Assembly (NCBI GenBank): GCA_030037515.1
Contig: JASHRE010000684.1
Span: forward strand, 1-13,919
DNA length: 13,919 nucleotides
Direction: 5' to 3'
From: Candidatus Sulfotelmatobacter sp.
GTDB taxonomy: Bacteria; Acidobacteriota; Terriglobia; Terriglobales; Acidobacteriaceae
Below, piece by piece: positions 1 to 6,475 of the stretch (positions within the stretch are counted from its first letter, which is position 1; the number at the start of each line of letters is the position of its first letter). The translations under genes and the position numbers were made by a program. The notes below the pieces were generated by a model. It saw only the letters and a program-made list of their open reading frames with translations. It did not search any database and had not been told where the DNA came from.

Positions 1-2
1 CG

Positions 3-830
3 ACGGGAGAAAAGGGCACTCTCCTGTTGGAAGAGATCACCGAAATGCCGTTGCCTTTGCAGTCGCGATTGCTACACGTGCTGCAAGATCACCAACTCGC
101 TTGCCCCGGAAAAAATCGCAGCGGAGAGGTCGATGTTCAACTTCTCGTTTCCAGCAGTTCAAAACTCGCGCGAGCACTGGCGGAGAATCGTCTCCGAGAG
201 GATCTCTATTACCGCCTGAGTGCATTCACCGTCCAAGTTCCGCCCTTACGGCAGCGCAAAGAAGAGATCAAGCTTCTTTTGCAGTACGCCATGCACAAGT
301 TTGCGCAACATTATGGCCTCGATCCGCGTGGATTTACGCCCCAGGTGCTGGACGCATGCTCGAAGCACTCCTGGCCGGGAAATTTGCAGGAGTTAGAGAG
401 CTTCGTGAAGTGTTACCTGATTACCGGCGATCAGCAGCTTGCGGTTGGCTGGCTTGAAACGGCGGCAAGCGGCACGCTCGAATCGGCGGAATCTCCCTCT
501 TGGGGTCGTGATTTCGGGGCCAGAGGATCAGACTCGGTTCCGCGGTCTTTGAAGTCTCTAATTCAGAGCCTAAAGTCGGAAACCGAAAAGAATGCGATCG
601 CCGCCGCACTCGAGAAGACTCGCTGGAATCGAAAAGCCGCTGCAAAGCTGCTGCAAGTAAGCTATCGCTCGATGCTGTACAAGATCGACCAATACGACAT
701 CAACCCTTCCGAGCACGGCACATCTTCGTTTCTGGGGTTCCGAGTTCTGGGCCACGGCAACGGCAAGGAGCTTTCGTCTGGGATGGAAATGCCGATGTCT
801 TCGGGGAACAGTCATGACAAGAAGAATTAA
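3..830 (+). CDS. sigma-54-dependent transcriptional activator, C-terminal part (5' end outside window)
   Basis: Enhancer-binding proteins of this family use an AAA+ ATPase to remodel sigma-54 RNA polymerase at -24/-12 promoters. The frame is open from the window edge, so about 275 C-terminal residues are seen. In order: the Walker B region (GTLLLEEITEMPLPLQ), the arginine-finger segment (LREDLYYRL), the PPLRQR block, the sensor II region (WPGNLQELES), a linker of roughly 60 residues, and a Fis-type helix-turn-helix (ALEKTRWNRKAAAKLLQVSY). A tail of about 35 residues with no recognisable domain follows. The ATPase has odd positions: Walker B has EE where DE is usual, sensor I reads SSSSK instead of an ATN-like motif, and the sensor II arginine is Q. 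The Walker A and GAFTGA regions and any receiver domain lie upstream and cannot be judged. The end overlaps the next gene by 17 bases, which suggests co-transcription. It may control the promoter at 8884 (inference). Confidence 0.9.
   Translation, partial: TGEKGTLLLEEITEMPLPLQSRLLHVLQDHQLACPGKNRSGEVDVQLLVSSSSKLARALAENRLREDLYYRLSAFTVQVPPLRQRKEEIKLLLQYAMHKFAQHYGLDPRGFTPQVLDACSKHSWPGNLQELESFVKCYLITGDQQLAVGWLETAASGTLESAESPSWGRDFGARGSDSVPRSLKSLIQSLKSETEKNAIAAALEKTRWNRKAAAKLLQVSYRSMLYKIDQYDINPSEHGTSSFLGFRVLGHGNGKELSSGMEMPMSSGNSHDKKN
803..807 (+). promoter_or_regulatory. Shine-Dalgarno site for the export gene
   Basis: GGGGA lies six bases before the ATG at 814, inside the last codons of the sigma-54 activator. 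It supports the start that overlaps the upstream gene. Confidence 0.6.
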
Positions 831-1470
831 TACGATTTGCAGATACGGAACTGTGGCCATAACTTGTGCCGTGGTTTCCAGCTTCATGTGGGCGCAGTCG
901 GATTCGGGGAAGGCATCTGTAGTTTCTGATCGGGTTAACACGGCCGACGTTCACACCGCAAAAGCGCCGACGCCGGCGCACGATGACACCTTCATCATCG
1001 GCAAGAACGATGTGTTGGCGATCAACGTCTGGAAGGAACCGGACATCTCGCGCTCGATTCCCGTCCGATCGGACGGAAAAATCTCGCTGCCGCTGGTGGG
1101 AGAGATCCAGGCCGCCGGCGAGACCCCGCTCAATCTCGAGCAAAACATCGCCACCCGCTTAAAAAGCTTTATCGAAGAGCCGGAAGTCACGGTTATCGTT
1201 CAGCAGATCAACAGCGAAAAGTTCAACATCTTAGGAATGGTAACCAAGCCCGGCACATATCCACTAGTCGGGTCGGCAACCGTGCTGGATGCAATAGCCC
1301 TGGCGGGAGGCTTCCGCGATTTTGCAAAACAGAAGTCGATTTATGTCTTGCGACGGAATGCTGACGGAACCGAGGCGCGGCTTCTGTTCAATTACAAAGA
1401 AGTCGTGAAGGGTCAAAACACGGCTCAGAACATCGTGCTGCAGCCGCGAGACACGATCATCGTTCCTTGA
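814..1470 (+). CDS. periplasmic polysaccharide export protein (Wza/exosortase-locus type)
   Basis: A 218-residue protein of the polysaccharide biosynthesis/export family, which forms or lines the envelope channel through which EPS leaves the cell. The N-terminus is a signal peptide: RR at residues 3-4, a hydrophobic stretch at about 12-25, and likely cleavage after A27 in FMWAQ. The only cysteines there do not sit in a good lipobox, so unlike classical Wza it is probably not a lipoprotein. The Poly_export domain spans about 57-131 (IGKNDVLAINVWKEPDISR; DGKISLPLVGEI). One SLBB-like domain follows from about 135 (FNILGMVTKPGTYPL, LDAIALAGGF). It is shorter than E. coli Wza (about 380 residues) and lacks that protein's extra domains and C-terminal membrane helix. 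A separate barrel gene comes next, so the outer-membrane pore may be supplied in trans (inference). Function is secure at family level. Confidence 0.93.
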   Translation: MTRRINTICRYGTVAITCAVVSSFMWAQSDSGKASVVSDRVNTADVHTAKAPTPAHDDTFIIGKNDVLAINVWKEPDISRSIPVRSDGKISLPLVGEIQAAGETPLNLEQNIATRLKSFIEEPEVTVIVQQINSEKFNILGMVTKPGTYPLVGSATVLDAIALAGGFRDFAKQKSIYVLRRNADGTEARLLFNYKEVVKGQNTAQNIVLQPRDTIIVP

Positions 1471-1486
1471 GATCGCGGTTGAAACC

Positions 1487-2863
1487 ATGAAGCGCCGCGC
1501 ACGAATTTGCTTCGGGTTGCTCTTTCTGATGGCCGCTCCCGTTTGGGGTCAAATCGAAGACAGCACTCCGCCGCCGGATACCCAGGCGGCGGCTCCGGAC
1601 ACTGGCGCGGACATCACTGCCGAACGGATGATCACGCCGCCACCGGTGAGCGGTCCAGCCCATCCAGTCCTGTTGACGCCTCAGGAGCGCTCGAATTATC
1701 TGCGCGGTGGACTCGCCTTTATGACTGCATACAGCGACAACGCACTCGGATCAGTGGGGCCCATGCCGTTGAGCGACGTGAGCTATTCCGTCGCCCCCTT
1801 TATCGCGATGAATCAAACGACGGCGAGGGAACAACTGGCCTTGACTTACGCGCCGGGATTCACCCTCTACCAGCGTTTTAGCACTCTGGACCAAGCAGAC
1901 CAAAATGCTTCCATTCGGTTCGCTTACCTTCTCAGCCCACACCTAACGTTTAACGCGAGCGACACGTTTCAGAAAACTTCCGACGTCTTCAACCAACCCT
2001 TTTCCGAAAATGCAGGGCTCGTGAACGCCGGGCCGGAATTACCCAATTTCTCGGTCATTGCCCCCGTTGCCAATCAGTTGAGCAATGCGGGTTATGTGGA
2101 ACTCACCTATCAGTTCGAGCTGAACGATATGATTGGGGCAAGCGGCACGTTCACGAACCTGCATTACCCCAATACACGCCAGGTTCCCGGACTTTTCGAC
2201 TCCAGCTCGCAGTCGGGCCTCGGGTTCTGGGCCCATCGCCTGTCCCGCCGGCAATACTTCGGGGTCGCCTACCAGTACCAACGGCTTCTCGCTTACCCGA
2301 CGCTAGGATTCTCGGAAACTCAAACCCACGCAGCGCTGCCGTTCTACGCCGTTTACCCAGCGAAGGATCTGACACTGTCTTTCTTCGGGGGCCCTCAGTA
2401 TTCGGATACGATGCAGCCGTCAACTCAGCTTCCTCTGAAGCAGTGGGCCCCGGCTGGCGGGGCCAGCCTCAGCTGGCTGGGTCATTTGACTTTTGTGGCG
2501 GTCAGCTACGTTCATCTAATCTCCTGCAGCCCGGGTCTGGGGGCCGCGGTCAAGCTGGATAGCGACACTGTATTCATTCGTCAACAACTCACGAAACACC
2601 TCAGCGCATCTATTTCTGGCGGATATATGCAGAATGACATTCTGGGTGATTTCAACGCCTCGTCGCTAGGCCTATTCAGCGGACATTCAATCAGCGGGAC
2701 CGCGTCCCTGCAACAGCAATTTGGGCAGCAGTTGGCTCTGCGGCTGGGATATATGCGGCTGCGCCAGGACTACAGCGGTGTTCCTATCCTGGCCTTGACG
2801 CCAAACACGAATCGAGAATTCGTTTCTCTAACCTACCGCTTTGGCAGAGCTCTTGGAAGATAG
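1487..2863 (+). CDS. outer-membrane beta-barrel protein of an EPS locus
   Basis: A 458-residue secreted protein. It has a clear signal peptide (MKRRAR, then a hydrophobic core, likely cleavage after G21 in PVWGQ) and a Pro/Ala/Thr-rich linker to about residue 60. The rest is made of alternating-residue amphipathic strands with many aromatics (for example YVELTYQFEL, FGVAYQYQRL, LALRLGYMRL). It ends in a strand-like EFVSLTYRF followed by six extra residues (GRALGR), so the terminal aromatic is not the last residue. No enzyme motif was seen. Uncharacterised outer-membrane proteins of this build are common in exosortase-associated and acidobacterial EPS loci, where a porin-like export role or a surface anchor is plausible (inference). 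It lies 16 bases after the export gene and 2 bases before the chain-length gene. No convincing Shine-Dalgarno sequence precedes the ATG, so translation may be coupled to the upstream gene. Confidence 0.85.
   Translation: MKRRARICFGLLFLMAAPVWGQIEDSTPPPDTQAAAPDTGADITAERMITPPPVSGPAHPVLLTPQERSNYLRGGLAFMTAYSDNALGSVGPMPLSDVSYSVAPFIAMNQTTAREQLALTYAPGFTLYQRFSTLDQADQNASIRFAYLLSPHLTFNASDTFQKTSDVFNQPFSENAGLVNAGPELPNFSVIAPVANQLSNAGYVELTYQFELNDMIGASGTFTNLHYPNTRQVPGLFDSSSQSGLGFWAHRLSRRQYFGVAYQYQRLLAYPTLGFSETQTHAALPFYAVYPAKDLTLSFFGGPQYSDTMQPSTQLPLKQWAPAGGASLSWLGHLTFVAVSYVHLISCSPGLGAAVKLDSDTVFIRQQLTKHLSASISGGYMQNDILGDFNASSLGLFSGHSISGTASLQQQFGQQLALRLGYMRLRQDYSGVPILALTPNTNREFVSLTYRFGRALGR
2854..2858 (+). promoter_or_regulatory. 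Shine-Dalgarno site for the chain-length gene
   Basis: GGAAG lies seven bases before the ATG at 2866, within the last codons of the barrel gene. It fixes the chain-length start two bases after the upstream stop. Confidence 0.6.
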
Positions 2864-2865
2864 CT

Positions 2866-4470
2866 ATGGTTGACGAACTCGAAGAACCAAGCTCTGAAGG
2901 CCTCGACCTTCCAAAATACTGGGGAATCGTGCGGCGCCGACACCTGCACTTCCTCATTTCGGTCTTCATCGGATGGGTAGCCGTCTGGGCCGTGAGCTGG
3001 GTGCTGCCCCCACGCTATCAGTCCGGAACGCTGATCCTTGTCGAACAGCCGACGATGCCCAAAGACTATGTAACCCCGAATGTCACGGACGATTTGCAGG
3101 CCCGAATGCAGAGTATCACCCAGCAGATTCTGAGCCGTACGCGACTTCTGCATATCATTCAGCAATACAACCTTTATTCCCTTCCCCACGCCGATCGGTC
3201 GGCCGACGAGAAAGTGGAACGCATGCGCAATGATACCGACATCGAACTGGTGCGCGACGCCCGCAGCGACCAGATCACTGCGTTCAATGTCTACTACACA
3301 TCCCGTGATCCCCACATTGCACAGAGGGTCACCGGCGCACTTACCAACCTGTTTATTAACGAGAATTTGGAGGTGCGGCAGCAGCAATCAGAAGACACAA
3401 CCAGGTTCCTCGAAACTCAGTTGGAAGGGGCAAGAGAAAACCTCGCCGGTCAGGAAGAGAAGATTCGTGTGTTCAAAGCGCAACACGTAGGAGAAATGCC
3501 CGGACAGCTAGCCAGCAATTTGCAAATCCTAAGCGGGCTTCAGTCTCAGTTACAGAGCGAAGAAGACGCACTGAATGCGGCCCGGCAACAGCATGTTTAC
3601 TTACAGACCCTGACCGACGAATACCGCAGTCTCGAACCCTCGGCCAGGGCGGAAGGAGGCGGCACGGTGGGACTGCAGGCCCTGGATCAGGAGTTGGATA
3701 AGCTCAGGGCACAATTGGCCGATCTTAGCTCCAGCTACACCGATCGTCACCCCGATGTTCGCAAGCTGAAGGAACAAATCGCGGAAACGGAAAAGCAGCG
3801 AGATCGGTTGATGAAGAGTCTGAAAACGAATTCCGCTGCCGACACGTCTGAGCAGAACGCTCTCCCGGTCGATGGCGATCCAACCCAGGCCTCGATGTTG
3901 CTCCAAGTGCAAAGTCAACTGCGCTCGAATCAGCTGGAGATTAGGAATCGGGAGCATTCCGTCGCCGCGCTGAAAATCAAGATTGAGAGCTACCAAGCGC
4001 GACTTAATGAGGAGCCGATTCGCGAGCAGCAATTGGCCGACTTGACCCGTGGCTACGACCAATCGAAAGCAAACTACGATGACCTGCTCAAAAAAAAGAA
4101 CGAGTCGGCCATGGCCACCAGCATGGAGCTGTTGCAGCAGGGCGAACGCTTTCGCATCATCGACCCTCCCAGCTTTCCTCAGAAGCCGACGTTTCCGAAT
4201 CGGCTGAAGTTCTGTGGAATTGGTCTCGGCTTGGGACTTATGCTCGGGATCTTGGTGGCCGCTGCATTTGAAATGCTGGACCCCCGCATTCATGATGAGA
4301 AGGAGCTCAAGAAATTGTTACCGCCCGCGATCGTTTCCGAGATTCCCACGATCATGAATCCTTCCGACCGGGAGGCGGAGACCCGCCGCATCTGGATCGC
4401 ATGCGCCACGGCCTCGGTTGTGCTTGTCGCGATACTTATCGGAACTGCTTTTACCTACTTGCGCGGTTAG
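2866..4470 (+). CDS. polysaccharide chain-length determinant (Wzz/GNVR, exosortase-locus type)
   Basis: A 534-residue inner-membrane co-polymerase that sets EPS chain length and contacts the tyrosine kinase. Seen in order: a cytoplasmic N-terminus with LPKYWGIVRRRH (the usual entry to the Wzz domain, about 15-26), a first membrane helix at about 28-47, then a long periplasmic region. That region carries extended heptad-like Q/E/L/R-rich coiled coil (about 170-250, 270-325 and 340-385), with the conserved-looking YTDRHPDVRKLKEQI at about 291-305. The GNVR region (about 383-432) ends in the Pro-rich segment IDPPSFPQKPTFPNR, followed by a second membrane helix at about 448-468. A third hydrophobic helix (about 509-530, IACATASVVLVAILIGTA) ends the protein, so the C-terminus should be periplasmic, unlike two-helix Wzz proteins. 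Size and layout fit the family described as the PEP-CTERM/XrtA chain-length determinant. Confidence 0.93.
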   Translation: MVDELEEPSSEGLDLPKYWGIVRRRHLHFLISVFIGWVAVWAVSWVLPPRYQSGTLILVEQPTMPKDYVTPNVTDDLQARMQSITQQILSRTRLLHIIQQYNLYSLPHADRSADEKVERMRNDTDIELVRDARSDQITAFNVYYTSRDPHIAQRVTGALTNLFINENLEVRQQQSEDTTRFLETQLEGARENLAGQEEKIRVFKAQHVGEMPGQLASNLQILSGLQSQLQSEEDALNAARQQHVYLQTLTDEYRSLEPSARAEGGGTVGLQALDQELDKLRAQLADLSSSYTDRHPDVRKLKEQIAETEKQRDRLMKSLKTNSAADTSEQNALPVDGDPTQASMLLQVQSQLRSNQLEIRNREHSVAALKIKIESYQARLNEEPIREQQLADLTRGYDQSKANYDDLLKKKNESAMATSMELLQQGERFRIIDPPSFPQKPTFPNRLKFCGIGLGLGLMLGILVAAAFEMLDPRIHDEKELKKLLPPAIVSEIPTIMNPSDREAETRRIWIACATASVVLVAILIGTAFTYLRG

Positions 4471-4482
4471 TCTTTGCTGAGA

Positions 4483-5445
4483 ATGTACAAAGCCTTTTAC
4501 AAGCTGAAGCGAAATCCATTCGAGATTACCCCCGACCCTGCGTTCTTGTACTCGACCAAGAGACACAACGAGGCTTTGGCTTCGCTCTACTATGGCGTGC
4601 GTCGGCGCAAAGGATTCGTGGTTTTGACCGGCGAAGTGGGCACGGGGAAGACGCTTCTGGTGCGCTGTCTGCTCCAGATCCTGCGCCGCCCCGACATGGC
4701 GTATGCCTACGTGTTCAATTCGCGGCTGTCTCCGATGGAATTTCTGCAGTACATCGCCGGGGACTTCCGTCTGCCCACTTCGGGAAAATCAAAAAGTGAG
4801 CTTCTACTGGATCTGGGCAGTTACGTCATTTCTCGCGGCCAGCACGATCTGACTACAGTCTTGATCGTCGATGAAGCCCACCATCTTTCCCCCGACGTGT
4901 TGGAAGAGGTTCGGCTGCTGACCAATCTCGAGACGCCACAGGTGAAGTTGCTGCAGATTCTGCTCATCGGTCAGCCCGAACTCGACGAGAAACTGGACGC
5001 CGATAATCTCCGGCAGCTGAAACAGCGAATTGCCTTGCGATCCAGCCTTGGCCCACTCGAACTGGAGGAGGTAGGCGGGTACATTCATCGTCGCTTGCAG
5101 CTGGCGGGAAGTGAACAACCGGATACGATTTTCCCCATCGAGACAATTCTGGAAGTCCACCGAAACTCGCGCGGGTATCCTCGGCTCATCAATACTCTCT
5201 GCGAAAACGGGCTGATTAACGCCTACGCCAAACAGTCCCCCTCCGTCACCCCGGAAATCATCGAGGAAGTCGCCAAGGATTTCCGGCTCGATGTGGTACG
5301 ACGTCCTCCCCACGACGAATCCGAAAAGGAACGTTCCCAAGAAGTGCAACGCGCGGCGCGAACTTTGCTCGACCTGTATGCGTGTCTGCGGGAGGCCCAA
5401 TCGGATGACGGCGATTTCCGGACGCTAGCCGGCAGGCAAACATGA
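4483..5445 (+). CDS. exosortase-locus AAA ATPase (ExeA/GspA-like)
   Basis: A 320-residue cytoplasmic ATPase related to the ExeA/GspA secretion ATPases, of the subfamily recurrently found in XrtA/PEP-CTERM EPS loci. The start MYKAFYKLKRNPFEITPDP is the usual beginning of this family, so I prefer the ATG at 4483 to an in-frame TTG at 4474 that would add three residues. Motifs: Walker A GEVGTGKT at 50-57, Walker B VLIVDEAHHL at about 126-135, a sensor-like strand ILLIGQPEL at 159-167, and a C-terminal lid with RNSRGYPRLINTLC at 227-240. No membrane helix and no peptidoglycan-binding domain are present, unlike full-length ExeA. The exact role in EPS export is unknown; an energising or assembly function is assumed in the literature. 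It starts 12 bases after the chain-length gene and overlaps the kinase gene by four bases (ATGA), indicating translational coupling. Confidence 0.93.
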   Translation: MYKAFYKLKRNPFEITPDPAFLYSTKRHNEALASLYYGVRRRKGFVVLTGEVGTGKTLLVRCLLQILRRPDMAYAYVFNSRLSPMEFLQYIAGDFRLPTSGKSKSELLLDLGSYVISRGQHDLTTVLIVDEAHHLSPDVLEEVRLLTNLETPQVKLLQILLIGQPELDEKLDADNLRQLKQRIALRSSLGPLELEEVGGYIHRRLQLAGSEQPDTIFPIETILEVHRNSRGYPRLINTLCENGLINAYAKQSPSVTPEIIEEVAKDFRLDVVRRPPHDESEKERSQEVQRAARTLLDLYACLREAQSDDGDFRTLAGRQT

Positions 5446-6404
5446 GCCGTTTATTTGATGCACTGCAGCGAGCCGGCACGGAACAGTCGGGAGTGGAATA
5501 TACCGATCTGGCTTCCATGGTGACCGGGGTGTTCGAGTCAGAACCCGGGGAAACATCGAAAGAACTGGAGGCGGCAGAGATCAAACTGCCGGAAGTGCCC
5601 GCCCTCCAACCCGTGCCCTCGGCAGAATCGGCCGAGGCAGCTGTCAGCAGGCCGGAGTCGGAATTCCCGTCGCTGAACGTATCGGTTGCGCCGGATAGCC
5701 GACTGGTATTTTTCACGGAGCCGGATAGCCTTGCGGCGGAGAAGTTTCGTTTTCTGTCTGTGCGTCTGCGGCAGATGCAGCAGAATCGCCCACTGAAGAA
5801 AGTGCTGATCACCAGTTCGATTGCAGAGGAAGGCAAGAGCCTTGTGACCGCGAACTTGGCAGGCGTGCTGGCCCGCCGCAAGCATCGAGTGCTGGTCATC
5901 GAAGGCGACCTGCGCCGTCCGGTGCTCGCGGGGCAGTTCGGTCTGGGCCGACTGGCTGGGCTGGGCGAGTGGCTGCAGGGGAATCACGATTCCGTCTCCA
6001 ACATCTACCGGCTTGCCGATTTTGACTTTTGGATGATGCCGGCCGGGACTCCTCCCACGAATCCCCTTGAGCTGATGCAATCAGGAAATCTGTCGCGGTT
6101 GATGTCGCTGATCGGAAATTTGTTCGACTGGATTATCGTGGACTCACCGCCTTTGCTTCCCCTTGCCGACACCACTGTTTGGGCGCGAGTCACTGAGGGC
6201 ACTCTGCTGGTTGCTCGCGTGGGAAAAACCGAGAAAGATCAGTTGCAGCGCGCTTTGGATCTCGTGAAAGAGTCCGACCTTCTCGGAGTCGTGTTGAACG
6301 GCGCCGACGAATCGAATTACAGGAGTTACTATCACTATTCTTACGGGACGAAACCCGCCTCCCCCATATCGTCCCACACAACCGAATCGCTCCATCTCCC
6401 GTAG
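5442..6404 (+). CDS. cytoplasmic tyrosine autokinase (BY-kinase, CpsD/CapB type)
   Basis: A 320-residue bacterial tyrosine kinase domain that acts with the Wzz-type protein upstream: cycles of autophosphorylation control polymer length and export. The N-terminal MSRLFDALQRAG is typical of exosortase-locus kinases. A Glu/Pro/Ala-rich linker follows to about residue 80. Walker A lies in TSSIAEEGKS (124-133, K132). Walker A' is LVIEGDLRRP (151-160), where the first acidic residue is E rather than the usual D. Walker B is IIVDSPPLLP (231-240). The C-terminal tail has a tyrosine cluster, YRSYYHYSY (293-301), the usual autophosphorylation site, followed by about 19 more residues. The kinase is a separate polypeptide from its transmembrane activator, as in Gram-positive CapA/CapB and exosortase systems and unlike fused proteobacterial Wzc. 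The start overlaps the ATPase stop. Confidence 0.93.
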   Translation: MSRLFDALQRAGTEQSGVEYTDLASMVTGVFESEPGETSKELEAAEIKLPEVPALQPVPSAESAEAAVSRPESEFPSLNVSVAPDSRLVFFTEPDSLAAEKFRFLSVRLRQMQQNRPLKKVLITSSIAEEGKSLVTANLAGVLARRKHRVLVIEGDLRRPVLAGQFGLGRLAGLGEWLQGNHDSVSNIYRLADFDFWMMPAGTPPTNPLELMQSGNLSRLMSLIGNLFDWIIVDSPPLLPLADTTVWARVTEGTLLVARVGKTEKDQLQRALDLVKESDLLGVVLNGADESNYRSYYHYSYGTKPASPISSHTTESLHLP

Positions 6405-6475
6405 GCTACCGACTCAGCCGCTCCGTCCCTAGCCCGCTCTCCATCGACCGAAGCAAACCATCAGGAGTAGAAGTC
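6405..6475 (+). other. short C-rich intergenic leader
   Basis: This 71-base gap is rich in C and T and poor in G over most of its length. I see no -35/-10 or -24/-12 promoter and no hairpin with a T-run. It ends in a strong Shine-Dalgarno sequence for the sugar transferase. Confidence 0.5.
6463..6467 (+). promoter_or_regulatory. Shine-Dalgarno site deciding a GTG start
   Basis: AGGAG lies eight bases before the GTG at 6476. No ATG is as well placed, so the GTG is taken as the start of the sugar transferase. Confidence 0.7.

Noticed and set aside
3601..4293. 230-residue minus-strand frame opposite the chain-length gene
   Set aside because: The plus-strand frame is a clear Wzz/GNVR protein; the antisense product has no recognisable motif.
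5258..5899. 213-residue minus-strand frame spanning the ATPase-kinase junction
   Set aside because: Low-complexity Ser/Arg/Ala product antisense to two conserved genes.
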